In this document: one piece after another, positions 8,568 through 15,219 of the stretch | Position numbering within the stretch: position 1 is the stretch's first letter | Layout of the letters: each line of letters starts with the position of its first letter | Assembly (NCBI GenBank): GCA_934457235.1 | Contig: CAKSHT010000011.1 | Coordinates: 1 to 27,211 of the forward strand | DNA: 27,211 nucleotides | Direction of reading: 5' to 3' | DNA from: an uncultured Oscillospiraceae bacterium | GTDB taxonomy: Bacteria; Bacillota; Clostridia; Oscillospirales; Ruminococcaceae | Made by a program: the position numbers and the translations under genes | The notes under the pieces: model-generated | Databases searched by the model: none | What the model was told of the DNA's origin: nothing | The model's input: the letters and a program-made list of their open reading frames with translations, nothing else

Positions 8568-9020
8568 ATGATAAACAACTACATCAAAATGGTCAGCGGA
8601 ATGCTGCGTATACCAATGCCTACGGTATTCTACAACGACAACGCGCTCCAGTCCGGGCAGCAGGCGCGGCTCACGCCGGACGGAAAGCAGCTCTACCTGC
8701 GCAAGATGAAAAACCCGTCGTTTGACCAGCTGTTCTCCGTATGCTTCGAACTCCGCCGGGAATGGCAGCGCCGCGCGAACAACGAGCTGTACTTCGGGGA
8801 TTTCAAGTCCGGATCTGAGGTATCCCTGCACGATTATAGCATTCAGCCATCCATCGTGGACTGCAACGCATTCGCGGCGGTAATGATAAAGGCGTTCTTC
8901 GGCGTGGAACCGCAGTTCGACGGACTTCCCGGCGCCGCACGCAGCCGGATTGACAACCGTATCGCCGAAATACGCAAAAACGAATTCCCGCAGCTCGCCA
9001 ATATGAAGCTGCCGCACTAA
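8568..9020 (+). CDS. Small protein resembling a zincin with lost metal ligands
   Basis: A 150-residue protein with a GAGGTGAT ribosome site nine bases after the radical SAM gene, so almost surely co-transcribed. I do not recognise a named family. Residues 56-67 read FSVCFELRREWQ, which resembles the HExxHxWQ helix of zinc peptidases with both histidines replaced (Phe60, Arg64) and Glu61 kept. Downstream, QPSIVDCNAFAAV (93-105) resembles the segment that carries the third metal ligand in such proteins. A non-catalytic zincin fold is therefore possible but rests on short motif similarity. There is no signal peptide or membrane segment. An alternative is an unrelated helical protein with a chance match. 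Confidence 0.75.
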   Translation: MINNYIKMVSGMLRIPMPTVFYNDNALQSGQQARLTPDGKQLYLRKMKNPSFDQLFSVCFELRREWQRRANNELYFGDFKSGSEVSLHDYSIQPSIVDCNAFAAVMIKAFFGVEPQFDGLPGAARSRIDNRIAEIRKNEFPQLANMKLPH

Positions 9021-9047
9021 AAAGATAAGGCGGATCGCTCCGCCTTA
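9021..9047 (-). terminator. Terminator of the XRE regulator gene
   Basis: A perfect 9-bp stem, TAAGGCGGA and TCCGCCTTA, with a TCGC loop (9026-9047). On the minus strand it is followed by TCTTTTTA, a usable T-tract. The regulator's TAA stop is inside the stem. On the plus strand no T-tract follows, so it is a weaker end for the radical SAM pair. Confidence 0.8.
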
Positions 9048-9365
9048 CTGCTGTTCTATCATCAGATCCAATATTCCGCCAAGAAGCTGACGATTCTTTT
9101 CGTTCAGCTTCTTTATTTTTTCTGAAATATCCTCCGTAGTCTGGCGCGGTCTGTCTGTCCCGGTCAGCAGATGGTCGGGAGATGTATCCAGCGCACGGCA
9201 CAGGCTCATGATAAGCTCCAGGCTCGGCGCGGAACGTCCTGTTTCCAGGTTGGAAAGATACTTGTAATTCACGTCTATCATCTCGCATACCTGGTACTGC
9301 TTTAGTCCAAGCTCCTTGCGGCGCGCAGCGATACGCTTGCCAACTTCAGTGTAATCTATCGTCAT
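9045..9365 (-). CDS. XRE-family helix-turn-helix regulator
   Basis: A 106-residue cytoplasmic DNA-binding protein. Residues 5-60 form an HTH_3/Cro-CI domain: VGKRIAARRKELGLKQYQV, then VNYKYLSNLETGRSAPSLEL as recognition region. The last 35 residues (EKIKKLNEKNRQLLGGILDL) are charged and heptad-like and may mediate dimerisation. ATG 9365 is preferred over an in-frame start 57 bases upstream because GGGGTGA lies just before it and the domain begins there. It is divergent from the lipoprotein gene, whose promoter spacer holds a palindrome that could be its operator. Its target is otherwise unknown. Confidence 0.88.
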   Translation of the reverse strand: MTIDYTEVGKRIAARRKELGLKQYQVCEMIDVNYKYLSNLETGRSAPSLELIMSLCRALDTSPDHLLTGTDRPRQTTEDISEKIKKLNEKNRQLLGGILDLMIEQQ

Positions 9366-9435
9366 AACACTCACCCCATTACATGATAACAGGAACGCAG
9401 GTAAATAAAAACTGCCTGCCAAATAGATTTTCTGC

Positions 9436-9464
9436 TTGACAGGTAGAATATTCTGTGATATAAT
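9436..9464 (+). promoter_or_regulatory. Sigma-A promoter of the lipoprotein gene with palindrome in spacer
   Basis: TTGACA (9436-9441), 17-base spacer, TATAAT (9459-9464). The spacer includes the perfect palindrome AGAATATTCT (9445-9454), and CAGAATATT recurs just before the gene. Repression by the divergent XRE protein is plausible but unproven. Confidence 0.87.
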
Positions 9465-9530
9465 AAGAAAAACGCAAAATATCTGCCGAATGCAGAGAAT
9501 TTTGCGCAGAATATTGGAGGTTAATAAAAT

Positions 9531-9971
9531 ATGAAAAGAAAACTGACCCTGACCGCTCTGTGCGTCTGCATGGTGCTCTGCGCAACAGCCTGCGGCAATA
9601 ACGAAAGCACTGAAAGCCCGGCTGACTCCGTTTCACAGCAGGAATCAATATCACAGGAGCCGCAGTCGTCGCCCGCGGAATACTTTACGGAAGTGCCCGA
9701 AATGAAGAAGCCTTCCACTGAATTTGGCGCAGAATACAAGAGATACGAGGACGACATCTATTACTACAAGCTCTCCTCCGACAACGATGAAGCGACCGCC
9801 GCAATGCAGCTGTACATGGCAGAGCTGATGAACGAAGGCTTCGAGCTGAAAAAGGTAGACGATTCCCTTTACTACATGGTTTACAAGGACAGCAATCTTG
9901 TGTCGTTTATAGGAGTAGCAAAGGACGGAGATAACGGCGATACCGTACTGTGCATATCATTCTTTGAATAA
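9531..9971 (+). CDS. Small predicted lipoprotein of unknown function
   Basis: A 146-residue protein with a lipoprotein signal: MKRK, a hydrophobic stretch, and a lipobox-like ATAC with Cys21 as the likely lipidated residue. The mature part begins with a Ser/Glu-rich linker (about 22-50) and then a compact acidic domain rich in Tyr and Lys (YKRYEDDIYYYKLS, about residues 69-82; YMVYKDSNLVSFIGVAKDG, about 119-137). I do not recognise a family. GGAGG precedes the ATG. It stands alone under its own consensus promoter, opposite an XRE regulator. It would be anchored on the outer face of the cell membrane. Confidence 0.82.
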   Translation: MKRKLTLTALCVCMVLCATACGNNESTESPADSVSQQESISQEPQSSPAEYFTEVPEMKKPSTEFGAEYKRYEDDIYYYKLSSDNDEATAAMQLYMAELMNEGFELKKVDDSLYYMVYKDSNLVSFIGVAKDGDNGDTVLCISFFE

Positions 9972-10021
9972 AACATACCGTCTGTCCGGTTTGTCCTTAT
10001 CACCGTATATAAATATGTCGC

Positions 10022-10053
10022 CTGTAGGGGAGGGGCAAGCCCCTCCCCTACAG
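10022..10053. repeat. Perfect 15-bp inverted repeat (palindromic intergenic repeat)
   Basis: CTGTAGGGGAGGGGC, then AA, then its exact complement. The 32-bp unit lies between the convergent lipoprotein and nadC genes. No T-tract adjoins it, and a separate terminator is just downstream. It resembles REP-like GC-rich palindromes scattered in clostridial genomes; family membership is from general knowledge, not from a second copy here. Confidence 0.75.
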
Positions 10054-10060
10054 TATGAAA

Positions 10061-10101
10061 CAAAAGCGGCTGCCCGAACCAATCGGACAGCCGTATTTTT
10101 T
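10061..10101. terminator. Bidirectional terminator between the lipoprotein gene and nadC
   Basis: An 11-position stem with one mismatch (10067-10093; outer arms CGGCTG and CAGCCG, loop ACCAA). On the plus strand it is followed by TATTTTTTA, and on the minus strand by CTTTTGTTTC, so it can end both convergent transcripts. Confidence 0.82.
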
Positions 10102-10939
10102 ACTTCTTCCACTTCATGGAGATATCAAACGCCTTGACGCTGTGTGTGAGCGCGCCGAGCGAAATGATATCCACGCCGGTCTCTGCGACCTCGCGGATAT
10201 TCTCCATCGTAACGTTGCCGCTGGCTTCCAGCTTCGCACGTCCGTTTACGAGCTTCACTGCCTGTGCCATAGTGGGGCAGTCCATGTTGTCGAGCATGAT
10301 CACATTCACTCCGCAGTCTACCGCCTCCTGAACCTCGTCGAGGTTCCTGGTTTCGACCTCTATCTGAAGCATGTGACCCGCCTTCTGACGGAGCGCATTT
10401 ACCGCCGGTGTGATTCCGCCGTATGCGTCAATGTGGTTATCCTTGAGCATTGCCGCGTCGGTCAGGTTGTAACGGTGGTTTCTGCCGCCGCCTACTGTAA
10501 CCGCGTACTTCTGAAGCAGACGGAGTCCCGGCAGGGTCTTGCGGGTGTCCGCAATGCTTGCGTTGGTGCCCTTTACAAGCTCCACGCACTTATTTGTGTA
10601 TGTAGAAATGCCGCTCATGTGCTGGAGGATATTCAGCGAAGTACGCTCCGCTTTCAGCATAAGGCGGGTATGTCCGGAGAACTCCGCGATTATATCGCCG
10701 TACTTCACCTTGTCGCCGTCCTTGAAATGGCACTCTATCTTCATTTCGGGGTCGAGTATCGTGAACACGCGGAGTGCGACCTCAAGTCCGCACAGTACGC
10801 CGTCCGCCTTGGACATGAAGTACGCGGAGGAAATGCTGTCCTCCGGGATAAGCAGGTCGGCGGTGCTGTCGATATAGTTTATGTCCTCGGTCAGCGCTGT
10901 CTTTATAATGTCGTCAACGTAAAACGGTAAAAGTATCAT
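10100..10939 (-). CDS. nadC: Nicotinate-nucleotide pyrophosphorylase (quinolinate phosphoribosyltransferase)
   Basis: Converts quinolinate and PRPP to nicotinate mononucleotide, CO2 and PPi in de novo NAD synthesis. The 279-residue length is standard. Signature segments are ERTSLNILQHMSGIST (98-113), DTRKTLPGLR (131-140), GGGRNHR and KDNHI (166-170), which carry the quinolinate and PRPP-binding Arg, His and Lys residues. Its start overlaps the nadB stop by four bases (ATGA), so translation is coupled. nadA, whose product supplies quinolinate, is absent from the window. Confidence 0.96.
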   Translation of the reverse strand: MILLPFYVDDIIKTALTEDINYIDSTADLLIPEDSISSAYFMSKADGVLCGLEVALRVFTILDPEMKIECHFKDGDKVKYGDIIAEFSGHTRLMLKAERTSLNILQHMSGISTYTNKCVELVKGTNASIADTRKTLPGLRLLQKYAVTVGGGRNHRYNLTDAAMLKDNHIDAYGGITPAVNALRQKAGHMLQIEVETRNLDEVQEAVDCGVNVIMLDNMDCPTMAQAVKLVNGRAKLEASGNVTMENIREVAETGVDIISLGALTHSVKAFDISMKWKK

Positions 10940-12432
10940 TCGTCCTTGCCCTTTCTTTCAAGTACCTCGGAGAGGATTATGTATGCCACTGTCACCAGGG
11001 ACTTTGTTTCCACGAAATCCGCGGTTATCTCATAGCCGCTGTTGTAAACCTGGTCTTTGAGCTCCTTAATACGCGCAAGTCCCTTTTCGGCTTCCTCGTA
11101 ATTCGGCTTGATGAAGTACGCTTTCTGCATGATGTGGCGTATCTCGGTGCGGATGCCGTGCGGAAGAGGCTTGCCCTCAGGGGAAGCCATCGGGTACTCA
11201 ACGGCAACTCGGTCGTCCTCGCGGCGGTTCTTTGTTATGTCCTCAGCGATAAGGCGGGAGAACACCAGAGCCTCCAGCAGGGAGTTGCTGGCAAGTCGGT
11301 TCTTTCCGTGGACGCCAGTGTGGGAACACTCGCCCGCCGCGTACAGTCCGGGGATATTCGTTGCGCCTTTTCCGTCAACGTTGATTCCGCCCATGAGGTA
11401 ATGCTGGCAAGGGTAAACCGGGAACGGCTCCTTGGTCATATCGTAGCCCTTTTCCAGCACCTTGCTGTATATCATCGGGAAATGCCCCTTGACAAATTCG
11501 GGGTCCTTGTATGAAATATCAAGCCAGAACTCATCGCTTCCGGTGAGCGCCTGCTCTTTCATCATGCACTCGGAAACCACATCGCGGGGAGCAAGCTCCT
11601 TGCGCTCCGGCTCGTACTTCTGCATGAAACGCTCCTTGTGGCAGTTCAGCAGGTACGCGCCCTCACCGCGGACCGCCTCGGAAACCAGGAAGCACTCGCG
11701 GTTCTTGCGGTCAGCGAAAGCCGTCGGGTGGAACTGTACGTAACTGAGGTTCTTTATCTCGGCGCCCAGATTGTACGCCAGCTGGATCCCATCGCCGGTG
11801 GCGATAGCGGAATTCGTCGTGAAATCGTATACTCTGCCGATACCGCCGGTAGCAAGTACCACGGCGTCCGCGCAGTAATACTGGTGCTCCTGTCTGCCAG
11901 GCTCGTCGTTGTGTGCCAGGACGTCAGCGAAGAACATTCCGTCCTGCTTCTCCAGGCGGCAGAGTACCGACCAGTTGACTACAGTAACGTTCTTCAGCTC
12001 CTGCACCTGCTTGATGAGGTTAGTTTCAATCTCGAAGCCCGTTGTATCCTTGTGGTGAGCGATACGGCGGCGGGAGTGTCCGCCCTCGCGGGTTAGCTCG
12101 ATGCTTCCGTCCTGCTTTAGGTCGAACTCAACGCCGTACTTCTCTTTCAGGCGCATTACATCCGTCGGTCCCTGCTCGACAAGTATCTTTACGTTATCGA
12201 GATTATTCTTGTAGTGACCCGCGATAAGGGTGTCCTTGATGTGCAGTTCGTAGCTGTCGTTCTCCTTATCCATTACCGCAGCGACTCCGCCCTGTGCCAG
12301 CGCGGAATTGCAGAGAGTCAGCTCACGCTTGGACAGCATAAGAATCTTAAGGTCCGGGGCGAGGTTCAGTGCGGTGTAGATTCCGGAAATTCCGGTGCCT
12401 ACGATGATCACGTCATATCTTTCAAATTTCAA
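10936..12432 (-). CDS. nadB: L-aspartate oxidase
   Basis: FAD enzyme that oxidises aspartate to iminoaspartate, the first step of NAD synthesis. From the TTG at 12432 it has 498 residues: GxGxxG FAD motif in VGTGISG (12-17), NSALAQGGVAA (42-52), EGGHSRRRIAHHKDTTG (116-132), QFHPT (233-237) and the HTGVHGKNRLASNSLLEAL flavin/active-site segment (371-389). The TTG start is chosen because AAAGG lies eight bases upstream and homologues begin just before the FAD strand. An ATG at 12507 would add 25 charged residues with a weaker ribosome site; a still longer frame would cross the hflX promoter. It is the first gene of a nadB-nadC pair. Confidence 0.93.
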   Translation of the reverse strand: MKFERYDVIIVGTGISGIYTALNLAPDLKILMLSKRELTLCNSALAQGGVAAVMDKENDSYELHIKDTLIAGHYKNNLDNVKILVEQGPTDVMRLKEKYGVEFDLKQDGSIELTREGGHSRRRIAHHKDTTGFEIETNLIKQVQELKNVTVVNWSVLCRLEKQDGMFFADVLAHNDEPGRQEHQYYCADAVVLATGGIGRVYDFTTNSAIATGDGIQLAYNLGAEIKNLSYVQFHPTAFADRKNRECFLVSEAVRGEGAYLLNCHKERFMQKYEPERKELAPRDVVSECMMKEQALTGSDEFWLDISYKDPEFVKGHFPMIYSKVLEKGYDMTKEPFPVYPCQHYLMGGINVDGKGATNIPGLYAAGECSHTGVHGKNRLASNSLLEALVFSRLIAEDITKNRREDDRVAVEYPMASPEGKPLPHGIRTEIRHIMQKAYFIKPNYEEAEKGLARIKELKDQVYNSGYEITADFVETKSLVTVAYIILSEVLERKGKDE

Positions 12433-12517
12433 AGCTATCAGCCTTTCTTTCGGACTTTCGTCCTTTTTTTGCTTTTGTATATTGAACTGCCTTGCGGCAT
12501 TATTCATCAGAATTCTC

Positions 12518-12546
12518 TTGACATATCGTACCATTGCTGATATAAT
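12518..12546 (+). promoter_or_regulatory. Sigma-A promoter of hflX
   Basis: TTGACA (12518-12523), 17-base spacer, TATAAT (12541-12546). Transcription would start near 12553, giving a leader of about 85 bases with a small TTCTGC/GCAGAA hairpin. Confidence 0.88.
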
Positions 12547-12556
12547 TACGATATGT
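12521..12556. promoter_or_regulatory. Candidate operator: 10-bp inverted repeat across the hflX promoter
   Basis: ACATATCGTA (12521-12530) and TACGATATGT (12547-12556) are exact complements separated by 16 bases. The pair begins in the -35 box and ends past the -10 box, in the region from which nadB-nadC and hflX diverge. This is the layout of a repressor site. I cannot name the regulator; control of the NAD genes is one possibility. Confidence 0.6.
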
Positions 12557-12636
12557 GTGTAATTACTGACGTTCTGCACTCACGCAGAAACGGGAATTAC
12601 TCTGCCGTTACCAGAGTTCATGAGTAAGGAGTAATT

Positions 12637-13869
12637 ATGGAAGAAAAACATCTCACACGCGCGATACTCATCGGTGCGGACACCGGTGAATACGACGCCG
12701 AAAGCTCCATGGACGAGCTTGCAGAACTTGCGCAGACCGCCGGAGCGGAGGAGCTTGCGCGCGTTATCCAGAAGCGCGAAGCCTACGAAGCCGCCACCGT
12801 GATCGGCGAGGGCAAGCTTGCGGAGGTCAGGGAGCTTTGCGGCTCCCTCGGCGCGGAGCTTCTGATATTCGACTGCGAACTTACCGCGTCCCAGATACGT
12901 AACGTCGAGGACGAAACGGACATCCGCGTCATCGACCGGACGATGCTCATTCTTGATATTTTCGCCGGACGCGCGGTTTCCCGCGAGGGTAAGCTCCAGG
13001 TGGAGCTTGCGCAGCTCAAATACCGCCTGCCAAGGCTCATGGGTATCGGCGCTTCGCTGTCCAGGCTGGGCGGCGGAATAGGCACCAGAGGTCCTGGCGA
13101 AACTCAGCTTGAAACCGACCGCCGGCATATCCGCAGGCGTATCGACAAGCTTTCCGCCGAGCTTAAGGAACTTGAGGAGCGGCGCGGATTCACGCGTACC
13201 CGCCGCAAGAAAGACAGCGTACAGGTGGGCGCGATAGTCGGCTACACGAACGCCGGGAAATCCACACTGCTGAACCTGCTGACCGGAGCCGGAGTACTCG
13301 CCGAGGACAAGCTCTTTGCGACCCTCGACCCGACAGCGCGCTCCATTGAACTTCCGGACGGACGCAGCCTGCTGCTAATTGATACCGTCGGACTTATCCG
13401 ACGTCTGCCGCACCACCTGGTGGAAGCGTTCAAATCGACCCTTGAGGAAGCCGCCAGCGCGGACATCATAATCCACGTCTGCGACGCCGCCGACCCGGAG
13501 GCCGCTGAAAAGGCTGACGTAACGCTAAAGACCCTCGCGGACTTAGGCGCTGCGGAAATACCGGTAGTCACCGTGCTCAACAAGTGCGACCTGCTTAACG
13601 AGCATATCCCGGAGGACAGCACCACGGTCAAGATAAGCGCCAAGAACAACCAGGGCATCGACCGCCTGTTACAGGTGATCGCCGCGAATCTTCCGGAAAC
13701 CGCAAAGCGCATGAAGCTGCTGCTTCCGTACGACAAGGCGGGCTATTCGGCGAAGCTCCGCGAGAACGGAAAGGTGTTCAGCGAGGAATACACCGAAAAT
13801 GGCGTACTCGTTGACGCGCTGGTAGATCAGATGCTCATAACCCAGATGGAACAGTACAGAACCGAATGA
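12637..13869 (+). CDS. hflX: Ribosome-associated GTPase HflX
   Basis: Obg-HflX family GTPase that binds the 50S subunit and rescues or splits stalled ribosomes under stress. The 410-residue protein has the N-terminal HflX domain (about 1-190, with GIGTRGPGETQLETDRR at 147-163) and a GTPase domain: G1 GYTNAGKST (202-210), G3 DTVG (248-251) and G4 NKCD (314-317). The start ATG has a strong AAGGAG site seven bases upstream. It is a single-gene unit with its own promoter, ending just before a GC-rich hairpin. All nucleotide-binding motifs are intact. Confidence 0.96.
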   Translation: MEEKHLTRAILIGADTGEYDAESSMDELAELAQTAGAEELARVIQKREAYEAATVIGEGKLAEVRELCGSLGAELLIFDCELTASQIRNVEDETDIRVIDRTMLILDIFAGRAVSREGKLQVELAQLKYRLPRLMGIGASLSRLGGGIGTRGPGETQLETDRRHIRRRIDKLSAELKELEERRGFTRTRRKKDSVQVGAIVGYTNAGKSTLLNLLTGAGVLAEDKLFATLDPTARSIELPDGRSLLLIDTVGLIRRLPHHLVEAFKSTLEEAASADIIIHVCDAADPEAAEKADVTLKTLADLGAAEIPVVTVLNKCDLLNEHIPEDSTTVKISAKNNQGIDRLLQVIAANLPETAKRMKLLLPYDKAGYSAKLRENGKVFSEEYTENGVLVDALVDQMLITQMEQYRTE

Positions 13870-13873
13870 TAAC

Positions 13874-13911
13874 GGGGCGGGGCCGCAGGGGTCCCGCCCC
13901 TGCCGTTTATT
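13874..13911. terminator. GC-rich hairpin between convergent hflX and galK
   Basis: GGGGCGGG (13874-13881) pairs with CCCGCCCC (13893-13900), loop of 11 bases. On the plus strand a short TGCCGTTTATT tail follows; on the minus strand CGTTATC. The T-tracts are weak, so it is a probable but imperfect shared terminator. Confidence 0.55.
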
Positions 13912-15160
13912 CCTCGATAAGTACTTCCGTGCCTCCGACCGGACGAACGCTCAGAACATGGCAGGATCCGCTGCCGAATGTTCTTTCAATGTTCATCTTG
14001 AACTGCTGGAGCATATCCAGCGGGACGAACGCCTGAATTGTTCCTGCGAAACCTCCGCCGTGTACTCTGCATGCGCCCTTGCGGTGCAGAGAGTATTCAG
14101 CGACGTTCAGCGCGATGGAAAGGCACTGGTGCTTCACATCAGAAGCCGCGTAGATATTCTGGAGGTACTTGAAAGAGCTGTCACCGGATTCCTTTACACT
14201 GGAGAGGAAATCCTCGAAGCTGCCGGATTTAAGCGCGTGTACCACCTTGTCAACGCGCTCGTTCTCGTCGAAGAAGTGAATGGAGCGCAGTACGGCGCGG
14301 TCGCCGAACTGCTCGCGCAGAACGCGGATATTCAGCATGATATCGTCCTTGGAGAGCTGGCGCAGAGTGTCGCAGGTGAAGTAACCCGCAACCGCCTTCA
14401 TCTCACGCGGAATTGCGGAATATTCGTCGGTGAGGTCGGCGTGGTCGCCCTTTGCGTCAACGATGCACAGCGCGTGACCGAACTTCTCAAAATCCGCAGG
14501 AACGCTCTCGATGATAGGACTTTCGGTGTCCTTGAAGTCTATCGCGATGAATCCGCCGACTGAGGAGGCCATCTGATCCATCAGACCGGAAGGCTTGCCG
14601 AAGTACACGTTCTCGGCATATTGGGAAATCTGAGCAACCTTCACGGGGTTAACCTGACCGCCGTTGTACAGGTGTGAAAGGATAGTACCTACCAGTACCT
14701 CGAACGCCGCAGAGGAGGAAAGTCCGCTGCCCTTCATTACATCAGAAGTGGTGTATGCGCGGAACCCGCCGATCTTATAGCCGTCCTTTGCGAAGCCGGC
14801 TGCAACGCCACGGATAAGCGACGCGGAAGTGTTCTTCTCGCTCTCTACGACGTCAAGCGCGGAAAGCTCGACGCTGTCCTCCGGGAAGCCCTCGGATTTA
14901 ATGACTATCCTGCCGTCGTCAGTCGGCTCTACAACTGCGATAACGTCGAGGTTTACGCTCGCTGCGAACACCTTGCCGTGGTTGTGGTCGGTGTGGTTTC
15001 CGCAGATCTCGGTTCTGCCCGGAGCGGAGAAGAAACGGTGTTCGCCGATGGAGCCGAAGTGCTCCGCGAAAGCAGCTACGGCGTTCTTGTAGCGCAGCTT
15101 CTGGGCTTCCGCCTGGCTTGCGGGATAGATATCCTTGATGGTTGAGATTACAGGTTTCAT
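13907..15160 (-). CDS. galK: Galactokinase (GHMP kinase) with variant sugar-binding signature
   Basis: GHMP kinase, expected to phosphorylate galactose to galactose 1-phosphate with ATP. Of 417 residues, 45-62 are SAPGRTEICGNHTDHNHG, the galactokinase signature; KGSGLSSSAA (143-152) is the ATP-binding GHMP motif; SGLMDQMASSVGG carries the catalytic Asp194; VHGGGFAGT is the C-terminal GHMP motif. In the signature, the usual GEHTDY is GNHTDH, so a sugar-contacting Glu is Asn; this may mark a clade with altered specificity. ATG is preceded by GAAAGG about ten bases upstream. No galT or galE is nearby. It follows the rodA-like gene by 59 bases and may be read from the same promoter. Confidence 0.88.
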   Translation of the reverse strand: MKPVISTIKDIYPASQAEAQKLRYKNAVAAFAEHFGSIGEHRFFSAPGRTEICGNHTDHNHGKVFAASVNLDVIAVVEPTDDGRIVIKSEGFPEDSVELSALDVVESEKNTSASLIRGVAAGFAKDGYKIGGFRAYTTSDVMKGSGLSSSAAFEVLVGTILSHLYNGGQVNPVKVAQISQYAENVYFGKPSGLMDQMASSVGGFIAIDFKDTESPIIESVPADFEKFGHALCIVDAKGDHADLTDEYSAIPREMKAVAGYFTCDTLRQLSKDDIMLNIRVLREQFGDRAVLRSIHFFDENERVDKVVHALKSGSFEDFLSSVKESGDSSFKYLQNIYAASDVKHQCLSIALNVAEYSLHRKGACRVHGGGFAGTIQAFVPLDMLQQFKMNIERTFGSGSCHVLSVRPVGGTEVLIEE

Positions 15161-15219
15161 TTGGGTATTACCTTTCGTTGGTTGACTTTAATTAACGCAG
15201 CAGCGCTGCATGATTTACG

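Noticed and set aside
10055..10930. 291-codon plus-strand frame
   Set aside because: It is antisense to nadC and begins inside the bidirectional terminator.
12521..12556. Naming the inverted repeat as a NiaR or NrtR site
   Set aside because: I cannot match it to a remembered consensus well enough, and no regulator gene is adjacent.
12580..13128. Minus-strand frame ahead of nadB
   Set aside because: It is antisense to hflX, which has all GTPase motifs.
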